18,025 bases of DNA from an uncultured Alphaproteobacteria bacterium (GCA_937901165.1 CALCGS010000011.1:1-18025); one strand, 5' to 3'. Shown: positions 6,901-14,274, numbered from the stretch's first letter. Made by a program: numbers and translations. Notes: generated by a model not told the origin, from the letters alone.

Positions 6901-7736
6901 TTCTTACACGCATTCAAAAAACAGTTATCAACAACCTTGTAGCACGTTTGAACCGCATTTGAAGCAGCCAAATCAGCACCTTCGTCCAACCATTCATGAA
7001 CCACACCAGTCCCCGCGCCACCAGTTGGTTTTGCAGTTACATTTTCACCAAACAATTCCTTTATACCCGCAACATCACAACGTCCCAAAACGCTATCACA
7101 TAATGCAGATTGCTTTTTAAATTCATTATCCGTTGTACACAATTCAAATTCTTCACCACAAACACTATCCTTGAACAAGCAACTTTTATACTTTTTTACA
7201 CAATTTGCCGTATCATATTTATTACGCACCGCAGAACCTATAATCGCCTGGCCCATAACACTGCCATTAGTGGGGTATGCGTAACGTGTAACCTCGCCAT
7301 ATTGATTTTTTGTCGGGTTATTAGACAAAGAATTTACATTACTTGTTCCAAACAAACTGTCTATTCCAGATGCAGAACATTGATACAACACACTGAAACA
7401 TTGGGGCATCGCGCCATGAAACAATACATTTGTTGTGCAATTTTCAAATTCACTGCCACAGGCATCATCAGATTTCATACACGATGTGTACGCATCAATA
7501 CATTCAGTATCAGACAATAAATTCGCCGCATTTGATGATACGGTATTGGTCGCCGTACCACCCGCAACAATTCGTCCTGTCGCATTTCCCAAATTCGTAC
7601 CAACCATCAATGTCGGCAAACGACGTGAAGCACTGACCGTATTTTGCGAAACACTGACACGTGGGGTCGCCGCAAAAGCACCAGGCAACACGCATAAAAC
7701 CGCCAAAAAACTTACTGAATTTTTGAAAAATTGCAT
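3909..7736 (-). CDS. Large secreted cysteine-rich repeat protein
   Basis: This 1275-residue protein has a signal peptide ending ...PGAFA (residues 1-22). Two six-cysteine modules at 79-130 and 179-230 have identical spacing (C-x6-C-x6-C-x6-C-x12-C-x6-C, each with CGxEFExCTT and ending in LFG). Three four-cysteine modules follow at 265-284, 394-414 and 515-534 (C-x6-C-x4-C-x6/7-C). More cysteines lie at 640-660. A glycine-zipper-like stretch (837-850) and another near 1209-1223 could insert into or pack at a membrane. I recognise no named family; an exported, disulfide-bonded envelope protein is the supportable call. AGGAGTG lies well placed before ATG 7736, and a promoter lies at 7754-7782. 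It follows rluD but probably forms its own unit. Confidence 0.85.
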   Translation of the reverse strand: MQFFKNSVSFLAVLCVLPGAFAATPRVSVSQNTVSASRRLPTLMVGTNLGNATGRIVAGGTATNTVSSNAANLLSDTECIDAYTSCMKSDDACGSEFENCTTNVLFHGAMPQCFSVLYQCSASGIDSLFGTSNVNSLSNNPTKNQYGEVTRYAYPTNGSVMGQAIIGSAVRNKYDTANCVKKYKSCLFKDSVCGEEFELCTTDNEFKKQSALCDSVLGRCDVAGIKELFGENVTAKPTGGAGTGVVHEWLDEGADLAASNAVQTCYKVVDNCFLNACKKNPYRCVEGSDLSVINTADLVASGNDVALTENSNMDRQTAADVKKFFKSSCLDTIGTNKYCYMTFREGQTPKKSDLVDVDNQEDIFSEAYSSRKSLINSKLQDLITSFDTKAKSSCVETIKSCAMRSCAGGSGAACYVSVFGADGKTDGSIAGTSTYNSIKNGCAAIVNTDLNCKYAAATYSSDGEYNYSFNDGGTFETLFPTVSDGNDPIGAIAALNSSLATNYNSAAIAQKKKQCQNLAANCVKSMCGNEYTNCYRNRTDVSSTLTKTGISSFDKSMNKVGGVLDYTIALGLCLNTVKTSEICEESLAISKNQIKENDVLQGWGEDKKNKTVSQEWSGAGSITHASTQIQQRDANGKLMCTCANGDVGICGSESGGDMNCTNAYMIDTDIAVEDQAANTLFKELIVDIEKEAQAIYNAKLTAEQNLCYANNNGGIVGKNDFGSRFMWVKLKNGKVPTNYGTQGLTDNQFVSSNDLYGSFCRGRIELRSSDKDVQDYLSGSGANSSVRYFAVGDSFTCGSWLTNKDLENITNAVGKRAREQAGEGSSADKWTKIWTTVGGGVLGGVGAGFGMDALQTGDNALGRLINPNLQKNNNAEDCLDDLNNAKEEYYKVGNRTDSTAQSHMNKAVEYANKALSCAKSSCVEKGKTSLNGISFTQIEYEMTRGATQKLEAIYAYDATDRGNYQNKLDILSNKCLGYVAPQSAQTYVFENKSEIQNWIADVKKLCTGDGAQNKNTCKTINAFNSDIINQITKDTQEANQTALDGLCTSLQDTKGGYGYRAAGGVWKQKHIDAAKVVCEKSHKIKIVEGNGSGGTIVTDSNATCAAAIAAAKSMLDTAPDSPVGKKTVIDAYVSDVVTMLNLASSFQTTGLSLKVNTIQEAQEAHDAEYNWSDGKRDFESSITEISNVCNTYIDGQQNKVDKTRVIADGAAAVVGGTLTGLLGNQIVRSAQEIKYEKAEQEAIQEWMKEIGSKIKCYIGEDEISTFGQTEPLLID

Positions 7737-7753
7737 ATTCTACACTCCTATAT

Positions 7754-7782
7754 TTAATATTATTTTATCATAGGTCTGTAAA
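7754..7782 (-). promoter_or_regulatory. Promoter of the large cysteine-rich protein gene
   Basis: On the minus strand TTTACA (7777-7782), a 17-nt spacer and TATTAA (7754-7759) lie in the 92-bp gap after rluD, about 18 bp before the ATG at 7736; AGGAGTG follows as ribosome binding site. Confidence 0.55.
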
Positions 7783-7828
7783 AAATAAAAGAGAAAAAAC
7801 GAAAATTTATTGATTTTTTATAAAATTT

Positions 7829-8779
7829 TTATGCGTAATCTAAAATATTTTTTAATTCCTGCATATCGTCAGGCAAATCAGCCTTGAATGTCATTTGTAC
7901 ACCAGTGCGTGGATGTTTAAAAGACAAATATTGAGCATGCAACATTTGACCACTGTGTGTACGCAAAAATTCCAATAATTCCACATCACGAACACTGCCA
8001 AGTCGCGATGAACCACGCCCATAAATTTCATCACACAGTACAGGAAAGCCATGTGCAGATAAATGAACCCTTATTTGATGTGTTCGTCCAGTAAGTAATG
8101 TACACTTAAATTCAGACACACCAACATGTGGCCACGTATCAACAACAACAACATCAGTCTGTGCAGAACGACCACCAGTTTTAACCATTGTCATTTTTTG
8201 ACGATTCCGCGAAGAACGTGCAATGTTTCCGGTTATGGTTGCGCCCTCCCAATTTGGGATACCCCAGACAAATGCGATATATTTACGCGTTAAATCGTGA
8301 ACAGAAAATATTTTAACCAATTCACGATACGCCAAATCAGATTTTGCAAAAACCATTACACCACTGGTATCCTTGTCCAAACGATGAACAACCCCAGGTC
8401 GAACCGCCCCACCCAGCGCAGATAAATGTGTGTAAGACAATAAATTTTGAACCAATGTTCCCGTTTTATTCCCCGCAGATGGGTACATCACAACACCACG
8501 TGGTTTGTTTATTACGATAATATCATCGTCTTGGTATAATATTTCCAAATCCAAATCATTTGATATGTTATCAGTGGCAGATTCAGGTTTTGATTCTGGA
8601 ATTATAACAGTACAAACATCATTTAAGCGAACCTTGTCCGAAAATTTTGTTTTTTCACCGTTTTTCAAAACAAAAAAACGTTGTATTTCAGAACGCGAAA
8701 ATTCAGGCATCATAGATGATAAAAATTTATCTAAACGCCAACCAACATATTCCAAAGATACTTCGAATTTTTTTTCCAT
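7829..8779 (-). CDS. rluD: 23S rRNA pseudouridine synthase (RluD-like)
   Basis: This 316-residue enzyme of the RluA/RluC/RluD family isomerises uridines in 23S rRNA. Residues about 1-60 are an S4 RNA-binding domain (DKFLSSMMPEFSRSEIQRF). The catalytic motif HRLDKDTSG lies at 132-140 with the catalytic Asp at 135, close to position 139 of E. coli RluD. Further family motifs are INKPRGVVMYP (90-100) and GRTHQIRVHL near residue 235. The S4 domain plus the RPGVVHRLDKDTSG form points to RluD (helix 69 sites) rather than RluC, but I cannot exclude another family member. It is the last gene of the leftward cluster, 8 bp behind the preceding gene. Confidence 0.92.
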   Translation of the reverse strand: MEKKFEVSLEYVGWRLDKFLSSMMPEFSRSEIQRFFVLKNGEKTKFSDKVRLNDVCTVIIPESKPESATDNISNDLDLEILYQDDDIIVINKPRGVVMYPSAGNKTGTLVQNLLSYTHLSALGGAVRPGVVHRLDKDTSGVMVFAKSDLAYRELVKIFSVHDLTRKYIAFVWGIPNWEGATITGNIARSSRNRQKMTMVKTGGRSAQTDVVVVDTWPHVGVSEFKCTLLTGRTHQIRVHLSAHGFPVLCDEIYGRGSSRLGSVRDVELLEFLRTHSGQMLHAQYLSFKHPRTGVQMTFKADLPDDMQELKNILDYA

Positions 8780-8787
8780 ATAAAAAC

Positions 8788-9249
8788 CTATCTATATTCA
8801 GACCAATCCAAACCACGAGCACATTCAGACAAATCAATAGTTAAATCACCACGCGCCGGAAGTGAACATTCTAAAATACCAGTCGTTTCTGTTTGAACAG
8901 CATCTTGTTTGGCATTATGCCACGCAAATTTTATACTTTCAGGTCGATGCACACAAACCAAACGCAATTCACCATCAACCGTTCCATTTGGCGAAACCCA
9001 TATATGCACACTATCCGCCTGGCCATAACAAGGAAAAGAATCAAGGTAATACAAAACCAAGCCCCTTTTAACCAAATCACGATTATAACCATCGAATTTT
9101 ATAGAATATTGTTTAAGTGGCAACCCAGTTACCCCAGCCCAATCAACAGTTGTTGAAAAAATACTTACACGCGGTCCAACCACCGTATCAGTACCAAAAC
9201 ACGGTACCGAACAAAAAAGCAAAAATGTAAATAATAATATCTTGTTCAT
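8788..9249 (-). CDS. Small secreted protein of unknown function
   Basis: This 153-residue protein starts with a signal peptide (MNKILLFTFLLFCSVPCFG). The mature part has Cys at a PCYGQ and an LVCVHR motif, a GILECSLPARG segment and another Cys near the C-terminus, consistent with two disulfides. It appears to be a single beta-rich domain. I recognise no family. Its ATG overlaps the stop of the preceding gene as ATGA, and rluD starts 8 bp after its stop, so it is translated from the same message as both neighbours. It may act with the pilin-like or DUF3426 proteins in the envelope; that is only a guess from position. Confidence 0.75.
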   Translation of the reverse strand: MNKILLFTFLLFCSVPCFGTDTVVGPRVSIFSTTVDWAGVTGLPLKQYSIKFDGYNRDLVKRGLVLYYLDSFPCYGQADSVHIWVSPNGTVDGELRLVCVHRPESIKFAWHNAKQDAVQTETTGILECSLPARGDLTIDLSECARGLDWSEYR

Positions 9250-9758
9250 TGTTTAAATTCCGATAGTTTTACAGATAATTTCTTTATTCCGTTTGTTTGC
9301 ATGTGCATTTGGTAAGTAAAACCAACATTTGCACCAGCGTCCAACAATGTCACAGGTGCCGCAAATCGTTCAGGTGTACCAACAATTTCACCATGTTCAT
9401 CATAGGCATATACCAATAAATCAGGTGCACCATATATTTCTGTTGTTAAATTTTGCAATTTACCCTCAATAACAAAATGACCAACACCATCTTCATCGTT
9501 AACAATATTTGTTTCGGTAATACTCGCAACCAAAGGCATATTATTTTCTTTTTTAGAATTATAATGACCTATGACAACAATAGAAAACACAATCGCCGCA
9601 AGCAACGCACATAGCGATGCCATAAATGTCAAGAATACATTTTTACGTGCAGGCGTTGCAACAACCCATTTGTGCCCACATATCGCACAACGAACAGGTG
9701 ATGCAGGCGCCTTGTCCAACATATATTCTGTTTTACAAAAATCACATTGTATTTTCAT
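9246..9758 (-). CDS. MJ0042 zinc-ribbon membrane protein with DUF3426-like domain
   Basis: This 170-residue protein starts with a zinc ribbon: C5-x2-C8 ... C24-x2-C27-G-H-K-W, the MJ0042 signature. One membrane segment follows at about residues 40-66 (FLTFMASLCALLAAIVFSIVVIG) and then a beta-rich domain of about 100 residues with a conserved-looking GKLQNLT...PDLLVYAYDEHGEIVG pattern as in DUF3426. Such proteins are common and largely uncharacterised in proteobacteria; the zinc ribbon should be cytoplasmic and the DUF3426 domain periplasmic. Two ATGs are adjacent (9761, 9758); the second is better spaced from AAGGA. Its stop overlaps the next ATG by the ATGA arrangement. Confidence 0.85.
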   Translation of the reverse strand: MKIQCDFCKTEYMLDKAPASPVRCAICGHKWVVATPARKNVFLTFMASLCALLAAIVFSIVVIGHYNSKKENNMPLVASITETNIVNDEDGVGHFVIEGKLQNLTTEIYGAPDLLVYAYDEHGEIVGTPERFAAPVTLLDAGANVGFTYQMHMQTNGIKKLSVKLSEFKQ

Positions 9759-9784
9759 CATATCATCCTTATTTATATCACATT

Positions 9785-11101
9785 TTATTCTAAATTCAAC
9801 AATCTATATTTTGAACGAACATTATTTTCTATTTCATTTAACGCATTTATAAAATCCCCAACTGTCGCATTAGAATTTTTAGACACGGATGAAAATATTT
9901 TATACGATGTCGTGCTATTTTTTTCCATTAAAACAATCTCTTGCGACATTTGGTTTAATATCGGCAAAGACAAATCTGCAAATTGCGCCTTGGCATTTGC
10001 AACGTCCCAATAATAATTTGGATTTAAAGAATCTTGTATTTTACTTTTAATAACCAATTTTGGTGTTACAGAACCAGAAAAACCAACTGTTGTATAAATA
10101 GCGTTTATACGACCATAGGTTATATCCAAAGATTGATTTATTTTTAATACTGCAGCTTCTGTTATATCGCTTGATATAGAAAGTCCAGATAAATTCAAAC
10201 TATTCGTCCACAAATCTTGTGTTGTAAAACTTGAAAACTTACCCAAATCTGTCAAATAAAACCGACCAAGAACATCCATCCCACGCGAATCAGATGACAT
10301 ATTGCCAGATACAGTTGCACTTTTGGTTTCAAAAGGTTCGTCTATTGTTGTTCTGTTTTGAAAAATCAAATTATGCGTAACGATTTTTTCACCTTTTAAA
10401 AATTCATCAAATATCCCAGACCTCAAATTTAAAAAATTCGTATTCACAATATCATGTTCACCCAAATTTAATGCCGACATCATCGTTGAATCAGAAACAT
10501 TTTTTGTTGGAACACGCCATAAATACAAACTATTATCACGATTTATAGATGTTGTACTTATAATCCCATCCGAAACACCGCCCCCCAGTTCCGCAGTATC
10601 TGCCCGCCAAACCCCAAACGGCCCATACGCATTAATACCATCAACAAAACCCATATTATACCCACCAAGTGCAACAATTTCACGCGTACGCATAGGCGTT
10701 ATGTCATCAGATGCAAAAATTATAACACCTTGTAATGTAGATTGTTTTTTATTATCAACCGATTTTATAACACGCAACTGATATTTATCAGAATCTTTGG
10801 CAATCATATCTTCGGTTATACCATATTCATACAAATCAGATATTTTGACCCTTAATATATTTTTCCCAACCGCAGTAAGCATTTTTTCCCTGTTATCAGA
10901 AATATATTTTTCCAGTGCATTTTGTATTTTTTCCATTTGTTTGGTAACCGCTATATTTTCTGCCCTTGAAATTGTATCTTGTTGGTATTTGAAAACAAAT
11001 GGAATTATCAGCGACATCAAAGCCACACTTAAAACCAATTCCACCAACATACTACCACGTTGTGAATTGTCCGATAATACAAAATTATGTTGGTTTTTCA
11101 T
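9785..11101 (-). CDS. PilV-like minor pilin, third of three
   Basis: This 438-residue protein has a class-III prepilin signal: a hydrophilic leader, Gly16 as cleavage residue, then SMLVE with Glu at +5, and a hydrophobic helix (LVLSVALMSLIIPFVF). Prepilin peptidase (not in the window) would process it. A helical N-terminal part leads to a long beta-rich distal part with the element ALNLGEHDIVNTN, the degenerate form of the LDMGxxxIxN element shared with the two upstream paralogues and seen in PilV and phage-tail-fibre proteins. It probably sits at the tip of a type IV-like pilus as an adhesin; this is inference from the family. Its ATG abuts the stop of the upstream gene (TAAATG) and AAGGT precedes it. 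Confidence 0.85.
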   Translation of the reverse strand: MKNQHNFVLSDNSQRGSMLVELVLSVALMSLIIPFVFKYQQDTISRAENIAVTKQMEKIQNALEKYISDNREKMLTAVGKNILRVKISDLYEYGITEDMIAKDSDKYQLRVIKSVDNKKQSTLQGVIIFASDDITPMRTREIVALGGYNMGFVDGINAYGPFGVWRADTAELGGGVSDGIISTTSINRDNSLYLWRVPTKNVSDSTMMSALNLGEHDIVNTNFLNLRSGIFDEFLKGEKIVTHNLIFQNRTTIDEPFETKSATVSGNMSSDSRGMDVLGRFYLTDLGKFSSFTTQDLWTNSLNLSGLSISSDITEAAVLKINQSLDITYGRINAIYTTVGFSGSVTPKLVIKSKIQDSLNPNYYWDVANAKAQFADLSLPILNQMSQEIVLMEKNSTTSYKIFSSVSKNSNATVGDFINALNEIENNVRSKYRLLNLE

Positions 11102-12295
11102 TTATTTTACCTTGGGTTCTATTTGTTTCCAATTCCTGTCCATAATCGCACCAAAATCACTGCTTTCTGGATTTGGTTGTATATTTGCGCGACTTAAAAC
11201 AATACTAGTAAAAACAGGTGGCTTTACCGATGGAAAAGTCCAATTACCTATCTTTAATGGTGCAGTATCAGACTGTAATAATTCACCAGAAACAGTCAAA
11301 CCGTGATTATTATAAAAACTCAACTCTGTTGTTGATAAATATGGTGTCAAAACATATCCTGCAGAAATTCCACTAAAACCACTTACTGTTATTGAACTAG
11401 TTGGTTTTAATGTAAAATTATTTGCAACATTAATTGTACCTGTAATCTTTGCATTATCCGTCAATATCGCACCAGAATTTGAATAACTATTACCATTTAA
11501 AACATCTGTTGTCATTGTTCTGAAACCATTGATATCACCAAGTGCCCTGATAGTATCAATCTTTACATCAGAACCATTAAGATTTGCACCAGAAGAAAAA
11601 TATATCGTATTTGATGTGATATCACCAACATCAACAAACCTGGATGATATATCACGCCCCGCCATAGATGTCGCAACAGCAGTACCAACATTTAACAAAT
11701 CATACCCACCCATATTCAAATCACATTGCATAACATTCCAATCATCTTCACCTGTTGTTCCACGATGTAAATAATTAGACCTATCTTGTCCAGAAAAATC
11801 CCAACTTATTTTGTATATTATGTCCCCAGGTTCAAAATCAGGTCCCGATACAGCCCCAGTCGTTCCATACGCAATTCCATCGTCCCCAACAACAGCAGAA
11901 TCTGTACCAATATTGGAAGATATTATATTGGCATTTAAATCTGAATCAGAAACAGCAAATGCTAAATACACATCTGTCATAGTTGTATTTTTAAGTTTAT
12001 ATTTATCAACAAATCCTGCAACAGGTGTGTACGATACAACACTTAAATCTTTTTCATCCAGTTGGATTTGTACTTCGTCCGGCCAAGAATCTTGATTCAT
12101 ACGCACAAAATTCAAAACATCGTTTCGTGTTGAAACTATTTTTTTTGCAATTGTTATATTTTTTATATCATTCGTTGTTTTTGAAATCTGGTTATAAACA
12201 AAAGGCGTAGCAACTGCAACTATTGACATTGCCAGCAACACCTCTAATACAGAGGCACCCCTAGATTCAAAAAATTCTTTATTTTTCACAATCAC
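11102..12295 (-). CDS. PilV-like minor pilin, second of three
   Basis: This 397-residue protein has a prepilin signal: leader MIVKNKEFFESRG, cleavage after Gly13, then ASVLE with Glu at +5 and a hydrophobic helix (VLLAMSIVAVATPFVY). The C-terminal two-thirds is beta-rich, Gly/Ser/Thr-rich and contains QCDLNMGGYDLLNVG, the tail-fibre-like LDMGG element of PilV proteins. The start is GTG at 12295; an in-frame GTG two codons later (12289) is also possible, with GGTGGGG upstream. It overlaps the end of the preceding reading frame by 17 bp and its stop is directly followed by the next start, so the three genes form one translationally coupled unit. Confidence 0.85.
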   Translation of the reverse strand: MIVKNKEFFESRGASVLEVLLAMSIVAVATPFVYNQISKTTNDIKNITIAKKIVSTRNDVLNFVRMNQDSWPDEVQIQLDEKDLSVVSYTPVAGFVDKYKLKNTTMTDVYLAFAVSDSDLNANIISSNIGTDSAVVGDDGIAYGTTGAVSGPDFEPGDIIYKISWDFSGQDRSNYLHRGTTGEDDWNVMQCDLNMGGYDLLNVGTAVATSMAGRDISSRFVDVGDITSNTIYFSSGANLNGSDVKIDTIRALGDINGFRTMTTDVLNGNSYSNSGAILTDNAKITGTINVANNFTLKPTSSITVSGFSGISAGYVLTPYLSTTELSFYNNHGLTVSGELLQSDTAPLKIGNWTFPSVKPPVFTSIVLSRANIQPNPESSDFGAIMDRNWKQIEPKVK

Positions 12296-13022
12296 TTTGC
12301 CCCACCATTAAACATTGTTTTATATTTATTCTTGTTTCCAATCTTTGCCAAAACATATACTGACAAATTATATTCTGGGCCAAAGACCGTTTATCATACG
12401 TCACATTTAAATTTGATATAATTTCTTTACACGACACCATATCTGAATTTTCTTTATTTGGTTCTTTTAATATCTTTATTTCATCGTTTGATACGGTATC
12501 AACATAAACATCAGGCAATAACGATATTCCTGCCGGTCTGATATCTATTATAGAATTACCAGCAGAACCATTATTTATCGCACTGGATGTCTGATCACGC
12601 AAAGTTATATTTGATACATATACCACATCTGCTGATATTCCGCTATTAGAACTATATTCCAAAGTATTTTCATTTACGTAAACGTCTTGCCCACTAGCAA
12701 CATTTAAATATGAAGATATATCCAAACGTTCAACAGAAAATGTTGTTCTATCTGCATATAAATTACCCCCAACATTCCATTTTGCACCACCCGTAAAACC
12801 AGTACGTCCAGCCGTCATTGCAAAATCAGCAACCGATGCAACACGCGATGCAAAATTACCAGTATCGCCGTATTTCGCAACTGTTTTTCCATATATCGTT
12901 TTCGCACTTAGAGTTCCACGATTTATTGTCAATGCAGTTTCACCAGTATTTGATTGAAAAACTGTTTTTTCAGAAAAAATATTATCGCTATTAATTGATA
13001 AACTTCCGCGCTTCTCAGCCAT
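12279..13022 (-). CDS. PilV-like minor pilin 1, C-terminal part after a frameshift
   Basis: This frame of 247 codons continues the protein that starts at 13720. It is beta-rich and Ser/Thr/Asn/Gly-rich like the distal parts of the two downstream paralogues and ends with a cysteine-containing tail (C-x14-type spacing, ...QSDCEK). The ATG at 13020-13022 has no ribosome binding site, and there is no prepilin signal, so it is not likely to be an independent gene. One extra A in the AAAA run at about 13023-13026 would join both frames as ...VYVKMAEKRGS.... Together with the first part the product would be about 480 residues. Confidence 0.7.
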   Translation of the reverse strand: MAEKRGSLSINSDNIFSEKTVFQSNTGETALTINRGTLSAKTIYGKTVAKYGDTGNFASRVASVADFAMTAGRTGFTGGAKWNVGGNLYADRTTFSVERLDISSYLNVASGQDVYVNENTLEYSSNSGISADVVYVSNITLRDQTSSAINNGSAGNSIIDIRPAGISLLPDVYVDTVSNDEIKILKEPNKENSDMVSCKEIISNLNVTYDKRSLAQNIICQYMFWQRLETRINIKQCLMVGQSDCEK

Positions 13023-13720
13023 TTTACATAAACAAGCTTTTTATTACTTTTGGGTGAAATATTTTTTATTACATTTTTCGAATTTCTGCCCGCTTCATTT
13101 CCAGATATAGAAAGAGTATCAATTTGTGCAGTTTCAAACTGTCCATTCTGTGCAGATATAGATTCAGCATTATTTATATTAAAATTTCCCATATCTAAAT
13201 CAGTTAAAAATCCGGAATTTTCAAAATCAGATTCGTTACGTTTAACAATATCTTGATACGGTGTATTTAATGGCACTCCAACAATTATAACACCATCAGA
13301 ATCAGCCGCATAAAAACCGATTCTGCGAACAATTTCAGCACGTTGAATTTCAGCCAAATCACCACCACTTAATTCAAAATATCCAGAAACACCATTTTCC
13401 GTACTTTTATTTATTATCAATTTTATTTCTTGCCCCATTGGAGTATGCGGAACAAAACCTAATGGCAAACCATACGGTTCCAAAATATCTGCAAAATCAT
13501 TTCCAGATATAACAGTTGTATCGTACGCTATGTTCTTGGCATTTTCACGTATATATATGCGTGCCGCCGTTTGAACCAAATCGACCTGTTGTACAGTTGC
13601 CGATATTTTTTCATTCATTGCACGCGTTGCCAAACGACCAGTCACAAGTGGTATAAACAAAAACAGCAAAGACATTGCAAGCAATGCTTGTAATAAAAAA
13701 TTACCACTTTGTTTTTGCAT
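12929..13720 (-). CDS. PilV-like minor pilin 1, N-terminal part before a frameshift
   Basis: The start ATG at 13718-13720 is preceded by GAGAGGG. The prepilin signal is short: QSG with Gly6 as cleavage residue, then NFLLQ and a hydrophobic helix (ALLAMSLLFLFIPLV). Position +5 is Gln, not the usual Glu. A TDLDMGNFNINN element marks the beginning of the tail-fibre-like distal region. After about residue 232 the frame departs from this kind of sequence and runs into hydrophobic, Phe-rich residues until a stop at 12929, while the natural continuation is in another frame (12279-13022). It is therefore either a broken gene, a sequencing error in an A run, or a frameshifted product. It is the first gene of the leftward cluster. 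Confidence 0.8.
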   Translation of the reverse strand: MQKQSGNFLLQALLAMSLLFLFIPLVTGRLATRAMNEKISATVQQVDLVQTAARIYIRENAKNIAYDTTVISGNDFADILEPYGLPLGFVPHTPMGQEIKLIINKSTENGVSGYFELSGGDLAEIQRAEIVRRIGFYAADSDGVIIVGVPLNTPYQDIVKRNESDFENSGFLTDLDMGNFNINNAESISAQNGQFETAQIDTLSISGNEAGRNSKNVIKNISPKSNKKLVYVKWLRSAEVYQLIAIIFFLKKQFFNQILVKLH

Positions 13721-13742
13721 TTTTCCCTCTCGTCTTAGTACA

Positions 13743-13771
13743 AGATTAGCAACAGAAAAAAAATATTGCAA
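13743..13771 (-). promoter_or_regulatory. Promoter of the PilV cluster
   Basis: On the minus strand TTGCAA (13766-13771), a 17-nt spacer and TAATCT (13743-13748), about 23 bp before the ATG at 13720. It would drive the three pilin-like genes and the coupled genes down to rluD. Confidence 0.6.
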
Positions 13772-13807
13772 TCAGTTTTAACTTGTTTTATTATTTACTT
13801 GTTGTTG

Positions 13808-13841
13808 AACGATTGATTGAAGAAATCGTTGTTCTTAATAA
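13808..13841 (+). promoter_or_regulatory. Promoter and dyad upstream of the DUF4167-like gene
   Basis: TTGATT (13813-13818), 17 nt, TAATAA (13836-13841) make a good plus-strand promoter. A 7-bp inverted repeat AACGATT (13808-13814) / AATCGTT (13824-13830), centre 13819, overlaps the -35 and could bind a regulator. The leftward PilV promoter is about 40 bp away, so one regulator could act on both sides. Confidence 0.45.
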
Positions 13842-13874
13842 AAGTGTTTCCACTAGTTAAAAAAGAATTTAAAT

Positions 13875-14210
13875 ATGCAAAATAAAAAAAATCAAAATGG
13901 TGTCGGTATGATGATTCAACGCTGTCATAAATGGCGTCAAAAAAGGAAACAAATTATCGACCAGGCACGTCAAACATCTGACGAAATTGAACGTGAACGT
14001 TTATTACAAATGGCTGAACATTATGTTCGTATGGTAAATGCCGAACAGGGTAAAATTGATTCTTCACGCGAAAAACCAACTATCACAGAAGACACCGTGG
14101 TCGAACCTGTTGAAAATATCGAACCTGGCGAAAACAATCCTGATAATTCCGAAGATGAAGATATGGGTTTTCCTGATTTTATTACTGATTTAAAGCAAAA
14201 CGAACAATAA
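13875..14210 (+). CDS. Small DUF4167-like protein
   Basis: This 111-residue protein has a basic N-terminal helix region (HKWRQKRKQIIDQARQTSDE, about residues 18-37) leading to LLQMAEHYVRMVNAEQ (43-58), which resembles the QHAEHYxRI core of DUF4167, a domain found mostly in alphaproteobacteria. The C-terminal half is acidic and probably disordered. The typical Gly/Arg/Asn-rich N-terminal tail of that family is missing or shortened, so this is a reduced or diverged member. Its biochemical role is not established. It lies 64 bp before dnaX with a separate promoter candidate between them. Confidence 0.6.
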   Translation: MQNKKNQNGVGMMIQRCHKWRQKRKQIIDQARQTSDEIERERLLQMAEHYVRMVNAEQGKIDSSREKPTITEDTVVEPVENIEPGENNPDNSEDEDMGFPDFITDLKQNEQ

Positions 14211-14222
14211 CTTATTTATTTG

Positions 14223-14263
14223 TTGAAATTCAAATGTCTTTTGCTATGCTTTTTATTAGCAAA
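14223..14263 (+). promoter_or_regulatory. Candidate dnaX promoter with overlapping inverted repeat
   Basis: TTGAAA (14223-14228), 16 nt and TATGCT (14245-14250) form a promoter before dnaX. A 7-bp inverted repeat TTTGCTA (14240-14246) / TAGCAAA (14257-14263) overlaps the -10 and ends just before the AAGGAAG ribosome binding site. Confidence 0.35.
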
Positions 14264-14274
14264 GGAAGTTTGTA

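Noticed and set aside
3909..7736. Many plus-strand open frames inside the large cysteine-rich gene (e.g. 6803-7120, 7110-7520)
   Set aside because: His/Gln/Tyr-rich shadow translations of the minus-strand gene with no start signals.
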